Source of the DNA: Nitrosovibrio sp. Nv17
Lineage (GTDB): Bacteria; Pseudomonadota; Gammaproteobacteria; Burkholderiales; Nitrosomonadaceae
Assembly: GCF_900119085.1 (NCBI RefSeq)
Contig: NZ_FPIQ01000018.1
Location: 1-63,677, forward strand
Length of the DNA: 63,677 nucleotides
Reading direction: 5' to 3'
Position 1 is the stretch's first letter, and each line of letters starts with the position of its first letter. Shown here piece after piece: positions 18,184 through 27,963 of the stretch. The translations under genes and the position numbers were made by a program. A model generated the notes under the pieces. That model was not told the origin of the DNA, did no database searches, and saw nothing but the letters and a program-made list of their open reading frames with translations.

Positions 18184-18975
18184 GTGAGAATTATAACGCT
18201 TAACCTGAATGGCGTACGCTCCGCCGCGACCAAGGGATTCTTCCGCTGGCTGCCCGTCCAGCAGGCCGACATCGTATGCGTACAGGAACTGAAAGCACAC
18301 GCCAAGGACATGACCGTGGAAATGCTGGCGCCCGACGGCTACCACGGCTGCTTCCACTACGCCGTAAAGAAGGGATACAGCGGTGTCGGCCTTTACAGCC
18401 GGCGGCGGCCCGATAACGTCGTGGAAGGCCTCGGCATCGCCGAAATCGACATGGAGGGACGCTTCCTGCGTGCCGATTTCGATGCGCTGACCATCATCTC
18501 GATCTATTTCCCTTCCGGATCCAGCGGCGAGCACCGCCAGGCAGCGAAGTTCTTTTTCCTGGAGCGGTTCCTGCCCATGCTCGAGACACTCGCGCGGTGC
18601 GGCAGGGAAATCATCCTGTGCGGCGACTGGAACATCGCCCACCGGGAGATCGATCTCAAGAACTGGCGCACCAATCAGAAGAATTCCGGGTTCCTGCCGG
18701 AGGAACGCGCCTGGCTCGGACGCGTATTCGACGAACTCGGCTTCATCGACGTATTTCGGCAACTGAATGCCGAACCCGAGCAGTACACATGGTGGTCGAA
18801 CCGCGGCCAGGCATGGGCCAAGAACGTCGGCTGGCGCATCGACTACCAGATCGCCACGCCCGGCATCGCGGCCAGGGCCAAAAAGGTGCATATCCATAAA
18901 ACGGAGCGTTTTTCCGATCATGCCCCGCTCATCATCGACTACGACTATGACGTATTCCCCACCCCTGGTACCTGA
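18184..18975 (+). CDS. xth: Exodeoxyribonuclease III / AP endonuclease
   Basis: Repairs abasic sites in DNA (ExoIII/APE1 family). 263 residues, GTG start directly followed by the family N-terminus RIITLNLNGVRSA. Seen: VQELKAH (metal-binding Glu), GDWNIAHREIDLKN, GWRIDYQIAT and C-terminal FSDHAPLIIDY (catalytic His-Asp). Divergent from pyrE, a frequent arrangement in betaproteobacteria. Confidence 0.93.
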   Translation: MRIITLNLNGVRSAATKGFFRWLPVQQADIVCVQELKAHAKDMTVEMLAPDGYHGCFHYAVKKGYSGVGLYSRRRPDNVVEGLGIAEIDMEGRFLRADFDALTIISIYFPSGSSGEHRQAAKFFFLERFLPMLETLARCGREIILCGDWNIAHREIDLKNWRTNQKNSGFLPEERAWLGRVFDELGFIDVFRQLNAEPEQYTWWSNRGQAWAKNVGWRIDYQIATPGIAARAKKVHIHKTERFSDHAPLIIDYDYDVFPTPGT

Positions 18976-19021
18976 ACACCCGTCCCACGGAGTCGCCACT
19001 TCGGCCGGCCACGACGGATAG

Positions 19022-20416
19022 ATGGCGTTTACAACCCCAGCCGGCTGGCTCCATGCCTTCCGCGTCTATGCCCATCCGCGCGTCCTGGGCATGCTGCCGC
19101 TCGGATTCTCCGCCGGCTTGCCGCTGCTGCTGGTGCTGGGGACGCTCTCGTTCTGGCTGCGGGAGGCGGGCATCGACCGCTCCACCATCGGCCACCTGAG
19201 CTGGATTGGTCTGGCCTACGGATTCAAGTGGTTGTGGTCGCCCCTGGTCGACCGCCTGTCGCTGCCGTTGCTGACGCGCCTGCTGGGCCGGCGGCGCGCC
19301 TGGCTGCTGCTGTCGCAGATCGTCATCGCCATCGCCCTGGTTGGCCTTGCCAGTACCGATCCGGCCCGACATCTGACATACACTGTTTATTTCGCTCTGG
19401 CGGTCGCCTTTGCTTCGGCCACTCAGGACATTGCACTGGACGCCTATCGGATCGAGGCGGCGGCACCGCGCCTGCAGGGAGCCATGGCGGCCACCTATCA
19501 GGCCGGCTATCGCGTTGCCATGATCGTCGCCTCTGCCGGCGTGCTCTGGATTGCCGCAGCGCTCGATCCTTCCGAGACGACGTATGAGCACGCGCCCTGG
19601 CGTGCGGCCTATCTCGCGATGGCCGCTTGCATGGCCGTGGGCATCCTCACCACGCTCGCCGTCCGTGAGCCCGGCCCACCTGCCACACAACTCGTCACGG
19701 AAAACGAGCGCCATGCCCGGCAGGCCATCGCACACTGGCACCTGAACGTCCATCTTGCCCGCCTGCTCGCATGGCTGTATGGAGCCATGATCGCGCCATT
19801 CCGCGATTTCATAGTGCGCCACGGCCGCCAGGCGCTGGTGATCCTGGCGCTGATCGCCCTCTACCGCATTTCCGACGTGGTGATGGGCGTCATGAGCAAC
19901 CCCTTCTACGTCGACATGGGCTACACCAAGGACGAGGTGGCCACCGTTTCCAAAGTGTACGGGGTGCTCATGACGATCATCGGCGCGGCATTGGGCGGCG
20001 TGCTCACCGCCAGGATCGGTATCATGCGCACGCTTTTTCTGGGTGCGGTACTGTCGGCAGCGACCAACCTGCTATTCGTCTGGCTGAGCGGGCGCGGGCA
20101 CGACGTCGCGGGACTGGTCTTCACCGTCTCCGCCGACAACCTTTCCGCAGGGATTGCCTCCTCCGCCTTCATCGCCTATCTGTCCAGCCTGACCAACTCC
20201 GCCTACTCCGCCACGCAGTATGCATTGTTCAGCTCGATCATGCTGCTGCTGCCGAAATTCATCGCCGGATTCAGTGGAGCCTTCGTCGATGCCTATGGCT
20301 ACGCCAGCTTCTTCACCGGCACCGCCCTGATCGGCATGCCGGTGCTGCTGCTGGTGTGGCTGGCGGGACGGGGAGAATTCGGCGACCGGCACGCCTCCGG
20401 GCCGGAACGGGACTGA
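19022..20416 (+). CDS. ampG: AmpG-like muropeptide MFS permease
   Basis: Inner-membrane major facilitator of 464 residues with about 12-14 hydrophobic segments, importing GlcNAc-anhydroMurNAc peptides for cell wall recycling. Seen: N-terminal LGFSAGLPLLLVLGTLSFWL, IGLAYGFKWLWSPLVDRL and the ATQDIALDAYRIE stretch typical of AmpG. Starts 46 bases after the exonuclease gene. Located beside metW-metX, a neighbourhood common in betaproteobacteria. Confidence 0.88.
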   Translation: MAFTTPAGWLHAFRVYAHPRVLGMLPLGFSAGLPLLLVLGTLSFWLREAGIDRSTIGHLSWIGLAYGFKWLWSPLVDRLSLPLLTRLLGRRRAWLLLSQIVIAIALVGLASTDPARHLTYTVYFALAVAFASATQDIALDAYRIEAAAPRLQGAMAATYQAGYRVAMIVASAGVLWIAAALDPSETTYEHAPWRAAYLAMAACMAVGILTTLAVREPGPPATQLVTENERHARQAIAHWHLNVHLARLLAWLYGAMIAPFRDFIVRHGRQALVILALIALYRISDVVMGVMSNPFYVDMGYTKDEVATVSKVYGVLMTIIGAALGGVLTARIGIMRTLFLGAVLSAATNLLFVWLSGRGHDVAGLVFTVSADNLSAGIASSAFIAYLSSLTNSAYSATQYALFSSIMLLLPKFIAGFSGAFVDAYGYASFFTGTALIGMPVLLLVWLAGRGEFGDRHASGPERD

Positions 20417-20417
20417 A

Positions 20418-21044
20418 CTACCTGCGCCGCTCGAAACGGTAGACCGCCAGTACACCCAGCAGGTTGGGGAGAAATGCGACCTGCCGTTCTCCACTCATCA
20501 CCCGGCGCTCGAGGATGCGCGCGCTGTGCTGGCCGCAGAATGCCTCGAAGTCGCCCAGGGTACAGTTGTGAATGTTGGGCGTGTCGTACCATTGATAAGG
20601 CAGGGCTTCCGATACCGGCATGCGGCCGGCCATGATCTGCAGGCGATTCTTCCAGTACCCGAAGTTCGGGAATGACACGATTCCCTCCCTGCTGACCCGC
20701 AGCATCTCCCGGATGATCTCCTTGGTATGCCTGACCGCCTGCAGCGTCTGCGACAGCACCACGTAGTCGAACGAATCCGATTCGAAGCTCTGCAGCCCTG
20801 CCTCCAGGTCGCTCTGGATCACATTGACGCCGTTGTTGAAGCAGGCCAGGATATTTTCGTCGTCGATCTCCACTCCATATCCATGAACCTGGCGCATGTT
20901 CCGCAGGAAGCAGAGCAAGGAGCCATCGCCGCAACCCAGATCGAGTACTTTCGTACCCGGCCTGATCCAGGAGGCGATGGCCGCAAAGTCCGGTCTGATA
21001 CGTGCGAAAGACGTCATCGTATCGATCTTGTGGTCGATTGGCAT
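20418..21044 (-). CDS. metW: Methionine biosynthesis methyltransferase-like protein MetW
   Basis: SAM-dependent methyltransferase fold, 208 residues; partner of MetX in homoserine acylation in proteobacteria. Seen: motif I VLDLGCGDGSLL near residue 35, SFDYVVLSQTLQAV, and the C-terminal YDTPNIHNCTLGDFE characteristic of MetW. ATG 21044 follows GGGAGACGAG; a TTG 30 bases upstream overlapping metX is an alternative. Transcribed after metX. Confidence 0.92.
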   Translation of the reverse strand: MPIDHKIDTMTSFARIRPDFAAIASWIRPGTKVLDLGCGDGSLLCFLRNMRQVHGYGVEIDDENILACFNNGVNVIQSDLEAGLQSFESDSFDYVVLSQTLQAVRHTKEIIREMLRVSREGIVSFPNFGYWKNRLQIMAGRMPVSEALPYQWYDTPNIHNCTLGDFEAFCGQHSARILERRVMSGERQVAFLPNLLGVLAVYRFERRR

Positions 21045-21063
21045 GGAACTCGTCTCCCGCCGC

Positions 21064-22191
21064 CTATAGAGCAATGCTGCCCATGTAGGCCCGCATCAGC
21101 TTGTGGTAGTGACAGTCTTCCATCAGGAACGAATCGTGGCCGTGGCTGGAGGTGATTTCGGCGTAGCTGACGTCCAGCTTGTTGTCCAGCAGCGCCTTGA
21201 CGATGGCCCGCGAACGCTCCGGGGAGAAACGCCAGTCCGTGGTGAACGACAATACCAGAAACTTTGCCCTGGCGGCACGCAAGGCCGCACTCAGGTTGCC
21301 GTCGTGCAGGTATGCGGGATCGAAATAGTCGAGCGCCTTGGTCATGAGCAGGTAGGTATTGGCATCGAACTGGTCGGAAAACTTGTCTCCCTGGTAACGC
21401 AGGTAGGATTCGATCTCGAACTCCACGCCGAAACCGAACGCAAGCGCCCCGTTGCGCAACTCCCGTCCGAACTTGGTGGCCATCGCATCGTCCGACAGGT
21501 AGGTGATGTGTCCCAGCATGCGCGCCAGCCTCAGTCCACGCCGTGGGATCACGCCATGCAGATAATAGTCGCCGTTGTGAAAGTCGGGGTCGGTGAGAAT
21601 GGCCTGACGGGCAACGTCATTGAACGCTATATTCTGTGCGGTCAGCTTGGCGGCCGCGGCAATCACCAGCGCATGCCGCACCCGATCCGGGAAGTCCAGC
21701 GTCCACTGCAGCGCCTGCATCCCGCCAAGACTGCCGCCCGCGATGGCGGCGAACTGGTCGATCCCCAGGTGATCCGCCAGCCTGGCCTGCGCCTGCACCC
21801 AGTCTTCCACCGTGATCACGGGAAAATCCTGCCCGTAGTGCCTGCCGGTGGCGGGATTGATGCTGGCCGGACCGGTGGAACCGTGGCATCCGCCCAGATT
21901 GTTCACGCCCACCACGAAGAACCTGCGGGTATCGATGGATTTTCCCGGACCTATCATGTTGTGCCACCAGCCCATGCTCTTGGGATCATCCGCATAACGG
22001 CCGGACAGGTGGTGGCTGCCCGAAAGCGCGTGACACACCAGTACTGCGTTCGATCGGGCCGCGTTCAGCTTGCCGTAGGTTTCGTATACCAGGTCATAAC
22101 CCTCCAGCACGGCACCGCTCTTCAGCCGCAGCGGCATATCGAAGCGCATACGCTGCGGCGTGACGATATCAGTCGTATCCAAGCTCTGCAT
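21064..22191 (-). CDS. metX: Homoserine O-acyltransferase MetX (acetyl or succinyl)
   Basis: Alpha/beta-hydrolase enzyme acylating homoserine for methionine synthesis. 375 residues. Seen: nucleophile elbow GGSLGGMQ (Ser about 154), [23 protein letters not shown] and C-terminal catalytic SSHGHDSFL. MetX-family enzymes paired with metW often use succinyl-CoA despite the family name, so acyl specificity is left open. metX-metW forms a two-gene unit. Confidence 0.93.
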   Translation of the reverse strand: MQSLDTTDIVTPQRMRFDMPLRLKSGAVLEGYDLVYETYGKLNAARSNAVLVCHALSGSHHLSGRYADDPKSMGWWHNMIGPGKSIDTRRFFVVGVNNLGGCHGSTGPASINPATGRHYGQDFPVITVEDWVQAQARLADHLGIDQFAAIAGGSLGGMQALQWTLDFPDRVRHALVIAAAAKLTAQNIAFNDVARQAILTDPDFHNGDYYLHGVIPRRGLRLARMLGHITYLSDDAMATKFGRELRNGALAFGFGVEFEIESYLRYQGDKFSDQFDANTYLLMTKALDYFDPAYLHDGNLSAALRAARAKFLVLSFTTDWRFSPERSRAIVKALLDNKLDVSYAEITSSHGHDSFLMEDCHYHKLMRAYMGSIAL

Positions 22192-22357
22192 CGAAAAAAC
22201 TGTTCATGAACCAATCATGGATCAATGCGTCTCCCGGCAGGCGGCCTCCGCCTGCATCTGTCCCACCCCTTTTTCCGGGATGCTATCCATATATCATACC
22301 ACGCCGAGCTGGCGCTGCCATGGATTTCCGCCTTCAGATGGTGCGGCAATCCACGGA

Positions 22358-24085
22358 TCAGCCGTTCAGTCTTTGCAGCAATGTCCGGATCTTCTCCGGA
22401 TCGTCGCTTCTGAGTATCTTTCGCGCCAGCGGGACGATGCCGGGCAGGTCGCTGCGCAGCACCTCCCGTTTCACGGCCAGCAACTGTGCCGGATACATGG
22501 AAAAGATGCGCAGACCGAAACCCAGCAGCAACCGGGTGAACGACACGTCTCCCGCCAGCTCGCCGCACACCGTCACCGGCACCTTCGCCCGGTTGGCGCT
22601 GCGTATGGTATGCGCGACCAGCCGCAGCACCGCTGGATGCATGGCATCGTAGAGGTGCGCCACGGAATCGTCGGCGCGATCGATGGCGAGGGTGTACTGG
22701 ATCAGATCGTTGGTTCCGATGGACAGGAAATCCAGCCTGCGCATGAACACTTCCAGACACAAGGCCGCAGCGGGAACCTCTATCATGCCGCCCACCTCGA
22801 TATCTTCGTCGAAGGGGATCCTCTCGTGCCGCAGCCCATCCTTGGCACGCTCGATCTGATGCAGCGTCTGCGCGATCTCGGCCGCACTGGAGAGCATCGG
22901 TATCAGGATGCGGATGGGGCCGTGCTGTGAGGCGCGCAGGATGGCGCGCAACTGCACCTGGAACATCTGCGGCTCGGCCAGGCTCAGGCGGATGGCACGC
23001 AGTCCGAGGGCGGGATTGGCCGCTACGCGCCTGCTGCTATCGAGATTCTTGTCGGCCCCCAGGTCGAAGGTGCGTATCGTCACCGGCAGACCCCGCATTT
23101 TGCGCACGACCTTGCGGTATGCTTCGAACTGCTCATCCTCGTCGGGCAAATCTGCCCGATCGAGGAAGAGGAACTCGCTGCGGAACAGCCCGATGCCAGC
23201 CGCCCCGCTCTCCCTGGCCTGCTCCACATCCTGCGGCAATTCAATGTTGGCGTGCAACTCCACCGCAGTGCCGTCGAGTGTCACGGTGGCCGTCGTCTTG
23301 AGACGCTTCAGCTTCTGCTTTTCCAGTTCGAGCCGCTCCTGGCGCAAGCGGTATTCGGCAAGCGCACGGCTGTCGGGAGCGATGATCACCACGCCCTGGG
23401 TACCGTCCACGATCAATAGATCGCCATCCCTTATCAGGCTGCGGGCATGATGCAGGGCCACGATGGAAGGAATGTTGAGACTGCGCGCGATGATGGCTGT
23501 GTGAGAAGTCGAGCCTCCCAGGTCGGTCAGGAATGCGCTGAAGCGATGCCGCCTGTACTGGATGACGTCTGCCGGGCTCAGGTCGTGCGCCACCAGGATG
23601 TTGTCGCCATCCCGCCGGGAAGCGACGGATACGTGTCCGGGATGTCCCAGCAGGGCCTTCAGCACGCGCTCGACCACCTGGGTCACGTCGGCCTTGCGCT
23701 CGCGCAGGTAGGGATCCTCGACCTGTTCGAACTGCGCGATCAGCACGTTCATCTGTTGCGCCACCGCCCATTCGGCATTGCATCCATGCTGGGCGATGTG
23801 CGCCCCGGCGGCGGTCGACAGCGTCGGATCGTCGAGTATCATGCGGTGCAAGTCGAGGAAGGCGCCATACTCCGCGGAGGCGGGCCCTTCCGCAATGGAA
23901 GCGTGCATGGCGTCGAGCTCATCGCGCACGGCAGCAAAGGCGGCATCGAGGCGGAGCATCTCCCCATCGATGCGCTCCGGCGGCACGAGGCGGTACGTCA
24001 CCTCCAGCGCGGCATGGGAGACGAGACAGGCGTGGCCGATGGCGATGCCACCGGACACGCCCACGCCATGCAGGGCGAAACTCAT
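22358..24085 (-). CDS. ptsI: PTS enzyme I
   Basis: Cytoplasmic phosphotransferase passing phosphate from PEP to HPr. 575 residues from ATG 24085. Seen: phosphorylated His at about residue 195 in LGGSTSHTAIIA, the PEP-binding GIGLFRSEFLF, and C-terminal FSIGTNDLIQYTLA. Its ATG overlaps the stop of ptsH (ATGA). Final gene in EIIA-ptsH-ptsI. Confidence 0.95.
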   Translation of the reverse strand: MSFALHGVGVSGGIAIGHACLVSHAALEVTYRLVPPERIDGEMLRLDAAFAAVRDELDAMHASIAEGPASAEYGAFLDLHRMILDDPTLSTAAGAHIAQHGCNAEWAVAQQMNVLIAQFEQVEDPYLRERKADVTQVVERVLKALLGHPGHVSVASRRDGDNILVAHDLSPADVIQYRRHRFSAFLTDLGGSTSHTAIIARSLNIPSIVALHHARSLIRDGDLLIVDGTQGVVIIAPDSRALAEYRLRQERLELEKQKLKRLKTTATVTLDGTAVELHANIELPQDVEQARESGAAGIGLFRSEFLFLDRADLPDEDEQFEAYRKVVRKMRGLPVTIRTFDLGADKNLDSSRRVAANPALGLRAIRLSLAEPQMFQVQLRAILRASQHGPIRILIPMLSSAAEIAQTLHQIERAKDGLRHERIPFDEDIEVGGMIEVPAAALCLEVFMRRLDFLSIGTNDLIQYTLAIDRADDSVAHLYDAMHPAVLRLVAHTIRSANRAKVPVTVCGELAGDVSFTRLLLGFGLRIFSMYPAQLLAVKREVLRSDLPGIVPLARKILRSDDPEKIRTLLQRLNG

Positions 24086-24351
24086 TCCGGTTCCCCGAAG
24101 CGATCCTCGATCAGATTTACCAGGGCCTGCATCGCAGCCACCTCGTCGCCGCCGGAGGTCTCGATACCCAGCATGGTTCCCTTGCTCGCAGCCAGCATCA
24201 TGACACCCATGATGCTCTTGGCATTGACCTTGCGCTCGTCCCGCGACAACCACACCTCGCTGTCGTAGCGGCCGGCCAGCTGGGTCAGCCGGGCGGATGC
24301 ACGCGCATGCAGCCCCAGCTTGTTGACGATCTCGATCTGTCTATACTGCAT
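24082..24351 (-). CDS. ptsH: HPr phosphocarrier protein
   Basis: 89 residues. Seen: active His15 in NKLGLHARAS and Ser46 in AKSIMGVMML, the site used by HPr kinase/phosphorylase in species that have it. Start ATG 24351 lies within the end of the EIIA gene (11-nt overlap), and its end overlaps ptsI, so the three are coupled. No sugar-specific EIIB/EIIC is in the window, which suits a regulatory PTS. Confidence 0.95.
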   Translation of the reverse strand: MQYRQIEIVNKLGLHARASARLTQLAGRYDSEVWLSRDERKVNAKSIMGVMMLAASKGTMLGIETSGGDEVAAMQALVNLIEDRFGEPE

Positions 24352-24745
24352 CGTGCGATTTTCCTGCGATACGCATGACACCTTCCCTTCCTCCCGCAAG
24401 TGCCTTGTCCGCTACCGCGGCAAGCGGCTCGCCGCGATAGGTGAGCGCCCGCAGCAGCATGGGAAGATTGGCGCCGGCCACGCATGCCACCCTGCCTGGA
24501 ACGACCAGCCGGGTGGCGACGTTGCAGGGCGTGGCCCCGCAGATATCGCTCAGCACCAGCACGCCGTCGCCACCGTCGAGCCGACCGATCAGGGCTTCCG
24601 CGCTGCATACGATGACATCGGGGTCATCCCCGGGGGCGACGCCGAGCCACGCCAATTGCGGAATGTCGCTTTCCAGGACATGACTCGCGCAATCGGCGAG
24701 GCTGCGTCCCAGGTCGCCGTGAGAGACGATCAGGATGCCGATCAT
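24341..24745 (-). CDS. PTS EIIA component, mannose/fructose/sorbose type
   Basis: 134 residues with predicted phosphoacceptor His9 (ILIVSHGDLG) at the N-terminus and the SDICGATPCNVA motif of the EIIA-Man fold. In betaproteobacteria this protein sits with HPr and EI without a permease and is thought to regulate rather than transport. ATG 24745 matches family N-termini. Confidence 0.88.
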   Translation of the reverse strand: MIGILIVSHGDLGRSLADCASHVLESDIPQLAWLGVAPGDDPDVIVCSAEALIGRLDGGDGVLVLSDICGATPCNVATRLVVPGRVACVAGANLPMLLRALTYRGEPLAAVADKALAGGREGVMRIAGKSHDAV

Positions 24746-24851
24746 GTCCAGCGGTGCCACTCGATATGTGATAGCGAATCCATCCGGATGCTTCAGACGT
24801 TGCGGCGAACCCGCCACCCTGGCGGGACGGAAACGCACGATGGATCGAAGA

Positions 24852-26432
24852 TTAACGCAAGTCGTCCATCGTATACAATTCCATTCTGAAATCCTCCCGA
24901 TACTTCGATGGCAACTCGGCCATCGCCGTGGCGGCCTGCTCCCGGTCGGGATAGATTCCGTACGAGACCCTGAATCCCGCCTGGCCATCGCGAATCACCG
25001 GATGGATGTACAGACCGGCCAGATTGACGAGACGCTCGGCACGCCCCAGAAATCGCTCCATCCGATCCGGGAGCACACTCTCGGTCACGAATAGCTGGAT
25101 CGTGAAGTGGCGTCTGTCCGCCGCCGCGAGGACCTGCTCGGTTTCTCGAATGCGCTGCGCCAGTAGCGGGTAGTCCGCCAGCCTGATTCCGCCGAAATGC
25201 GAGGGTACCGTCGTACCAGCCTGCCCGGTAGCCGCCGTGGAATCGTCCTTTGCGGACATGGTCTCCCTGACGGGAGCATCTTGGGTCACGGCAACCGGTG
25301 GCGGAATCTCGTTGGATGGAGCTTCGGCGGACGGAACGGGCGAAACGTTCAGCTCGGCTGGCGGCTGCGCCGCAGGAGGGGCGCTGGGCGTGACCAAGGC
25401 GACAACCGGCGACGAACCGTCCGGAAGAGGGCTCGAGAGTTCGCCGTCGAGGTGAGAAGGATCGGTGACGGCAACGGCCGTCGAAGTGATCGCGGTCGAT
25501 GCCGGCTGCAGCATCTGCCATCCCGTCACAACCAGTATCGCGATCGCAAGCGCGGCACCCGCTCCGATCAGGCGGGTGTCCGGCGACGGCGGGTGCCGGA
25601 TGCCGCAGTCGCCCATGATCGCTCGGACGTGGCGGGTCTTCACTGTGTCCGCACCTTCGGAACGCGCCGCCTCCAGGGATTTGTCGGCCAACAGGCCGAT
25701 CCGGCCGATCACGCCCCCCGAGATCGTGGCGATCAGGCTGACTGCCTTGGGGGCGAACATCCCCGGGCCGGGATGGCCGGCGGCACGCATGCGCCATCCG
25801 AGATATGCACCCACGGCCCTGTCGTCCAGCATCGGCAGATCCAAGCGATGCGCAATGCGATCCCGCAGCGGTCGCATGGACGGATTCGCAAGCAGATGGT
25901 CCAGTTCGAGACGCCCTGCCAGGATGATCCGCAGCGGATTGCAACGGACAGTTGCGGGAGCATCGAGACGTCGTATCGCCTCCAGCGCCTCCGGGGACAG
26001 GGCATGCGCTCCGTCCACCAGCCACACCACCCGCCCCCCGTGGGCGTACTTTTCGATCAGGGCATGCTGCAGACCGTCGATCACCGTATCGGAGAATTCT
26101 TCATCCGACACGCCTGCGGCGTCAGGCAACCCGATGTGCAGCGTCTCGGCAAATGCCTGCAGCAGCCTGTTTTCCGGCAGATTCGCCACGTCCAGATAGA
26201 CCGGCCTCATCCTGACGGGAAGCCGCTCGCTCAGCACCTTGCACAATACCGTTTTGCCGCTGCCCGCTCCACCCGTTAACTGGATCATTCCCTCGGCACC
26301 CTCGCCTTGAACCAGCATGTAGATCAGCGCATCCAGGGTCGCGCCCCGGCCACCTCCCTCGAAGAAAGGGGTGGCGTCAACCCCGGAGGCACGCAGTTGT
26401 TCATATAATCCAAAATGACCGAGAGTCATCAT
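24852..26432 (-). CDS. ExeA/MshM-like AAA ATPase with membrane helix and C-terminal SPOR-type domain
   Basis: 526 residues from ATG 26432 (a TTG at 26453 is possible). Seen: N-terminal GLYEQLRASGVDATPFFEGG typical of the ExeA family, Walker A GGAGSGKT (about 54-61), Walker B VVWLVDGAH (about 135), sensor-like NPLRIILAGR, a single membrane helix at about 268-288, a Pro/Ala/Ser-rich periplasmic linker, and a C-terminal about 75-residue domain with the SPOR-like pattern FTIQLFVTES ... FRVSYGIYPDREQAATAM. SPOR domains bind denuded peptidoglycan. This suggests an ATPase coupling to the cell wall, as ExeA does for secretin assembly. No secretin or ExeB gene is nearby. Confidence 0.8.
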   Translation of the reverse strand: MMTLGHFGLYEQLRASGVDATPFFEGGGRGATLDALIYMLVQGEGAEGMIQLTGGAGSGKTVLCKVLSERLPVRMRPVYLDVANLPENRLLQAFAETLHIGLPDAAGVSDEEFSDTVIDGLQHALIEKYAHGGRVVWLVDGAHALSPEALEAIRRLDAPATVRCNPLRIILAGRLELDHLLANPSMRPLRDRIAHRLDLPMLDDRAVGAYLGWRMRAAGHPGPGMFAPKAVSLIATISGGVIGRIGLLADKSLEAARSEGADTVKTRHVRAIMGDCGIRHPPSPDTRLIGAGAALAIAILVVTGWQMLQPASTAITSTAVAVTDPSHLDGELSSPLPDGSSPVVALVTPSAPPAAQPPAELNVSPVPSAEAPSNEIPPPVAVTQDAPVRETMSAKDDSTAATGQAGTTVPSHFGGIRLADYPLLAQRIRETEQVLAAADRRHFTIQLFVTESVLPDRMERFLGRAERLVNLAGLYIHPVIRDGQAGFRVSYGIYPDREQAATAMAELPSKYREDFRMELYTMDDLR

Positions 26433-26594
26433 TCCAGGCTCGAAGATTGGCAATTGGCTGAAAGCAAAGATACCACTATATACACTCGGAGCTTCTCAGA
26501 CCCCGATTGTGCCCCAAAACGTTTCTCCCGAACGCTATTTACCTTGTCTTGAACCCCGGTGCTGGAGTATAGTGCGAGTTTGCCATCCACATCC

Positions 26595-26800
26595 AAGCGG
26601 AAGAGGGCGCCAGCTTCATCGTCGCCGCCGAAGGCGCAACCCCCCGGAATCGCTCAGGTACAGATCGGGTCGTCCCGATCCTTGAGAACCGCTTGTGACA
26701 GGCAATCTGGAGAGTGCCGGCACCATTCGACGGATACCGGCCACCGAAGGGGCATGCGGGAGGATCACCCCGTAATCTCTCAGGTAAAAAGGACAGAGGG
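26595..26800 (+). promoter_or_regulatory. Tandem glycine riboswitch upstream of gcvT
   Basis: Two glycine aptamers in series. Aptamer 1 runs about 26595-26694 with closing AAGCGG/CCGCTT and the core GCCGCCGAAGGCGCAA then CGCTCAGG; aptamer 2 about 26705-26800 with closing TCTG/CAGA, ACCGAAGGGGCAT and TCTCTCAGGTAAAAAGGACAGA, the most conserved part of the family. A strong intrinsic terminator follows immediately, so glycine binding should control read-through into the glycine cleavage operon. Confidence 0.93.
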
Positions 26801-26832
26801 GTGAGGTCATGCAGATGGCCTCACCCTTTTTT
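26799..26832 (+). terminator. Intrinsic terminator of the glycine riboswitch expression platform
   Basis: Twelve-base stem GGGTGAGGTCAT/ATGGCCTCACCC (one G-T wobble) with loop GCAG and a TTTTTT tract at 26827-26832, 15 bases before gcvT. It directly abuts the 3' strand of aptamer 2. Confidence 0.9.
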
Positions 26833-26846
26833 GTGTTTTTCGAGGC

Positions 26847-27929
26847 ATGCAATTGAAAACTACCATTCTCAATCCGATCCACCGCGAGATGAAGGCCAAG
26901 ATGGTCGACTTCGGCGGCTGGGACATGCCTCTCCACTACGGCTCCCAGCTCGACGAGCACCACAGGGTGCGCAACGACGCCGGCATGTTCGACGTATCCC
27001 ACATGCTGACGGTGGAACTCAAGGGAGAATCCGCCCGGCCGTTCCTGCGCAGGCTGGTCGCCAACAACGTGGACAAGCTGGTGCAGCCCGGCAAGGCATT
27101 GTATACATGCATGCTCAATCCCCAGGGCGGCGTGATCGACGACCTGATCATCTATTTCCTGACGGAATCCCATTTCCGCATGGTGGTGAACGCGGGCACC
27201 GCGGACAAGGACCTGGCATGGATGCAGGCGCGGCGGGACGAGATCGACCCGAAACTGGAGATCGTCTCCCGGCGGGATCTGGCGATGATCGCGGTGCAGG
27301 GACCTCACGCCCGTGCCAAGGTCTGGCAAGTCATCCCGGGGGCCCGGGGCGAGACCGAGAATCTCAAGCCGTTCCAGGCAGCCATATGGGGTGAGTACTT
27401 CATCGCCCGCACCGGCTATACGGGCGAGGACGGCTTCGAGATCACCCTGCCGTCGCAACATGCCGTGGATTTCTGGCGCGCGCTCCATACTGCGGGCGTG
27501 ACCCCGGCCGGCCTCGGCGCACGCGACACGCTCCGGCTCGAGGCGGGCATGAACCTCTACGGGCAGGATATGGACGAAAGCACCAGCCCACTGGAATCCG
27601 GCCTGGGCTGGACGGTCGACCTCAAGAGCGACCGCGACTTCATCGGCAAGGCGGCATTGCTGGAACATCCCGTAACGCGACAACTGATCGGCCTGGTGCT
27701 GACCGAACGCGGCATACTGCGCAGTCACCAGAAAGTGGTCACGTCCCATGGCGAGGGAGAGATCACCAGCGGCGGATTCTCGCCGACGCTCATCCAGTCC
27801 ATTGCCCTGGCGCGCCTGCCGCTGGAAGCGTCCGCCGGAGACGAGGTACAGGTGGTAGTGCGTGACAAGGCGCTGCAGGCCAAAACGGTAAAATATCCCT
27901 TTGTGCGAAATGGCAAGAGCCTGATCTGA
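26847..27929 (+). CDS. gcvT: Glycine cleavage system T protein (aminomethyltransferase)
   Basis: Releases ammonia from the aminomethyl-lipoyl H protein and passes the methylene group to tetrahydrofolate. 360 residues. Seen: [12 protein letters not shown], the DVSHM motif, YTGEDGFEI, and C-terminal [19 protein letters not shown]-like region ([20 protein letters not shown]). First gene of the riboswitch-controlled operon. Confidence 0.96.
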   Translation: MQLKTTILNPIHREMKAKMVDFGGWDMPLHYGSQLDEHHRVRNDAGMFDVSHMLTVELKGESARPFLRRLVANNVDKLVQPGKALYTCMLNPQGGVIDDLIIYFLTESHFRMVVNAGTADKDLAWMQARRDEIDPKLEIVSRRDLAMIAVQGPHARAKVWQVIPGARGETENLKPFQAAIWGEYFIARTGYTGEDGFEITLPSQHAVDFWRALHTAGVTPAGLGARDTLRLEAGMNLYGQDMDESTSPLESGLGWTVDLKSDRDFIGKAALLEHPVTRQLIGLVLTERGILRSHQKVVTSHGEGEITSGGFSPTLIQSIALARLPLEASAGDEVQVVVRDKALQAKTVKYPFVRNGKSLI

Positions 27930-27963
27930 TCAGGATGACATCCCTCAATCTCGGAGCAAGAAC

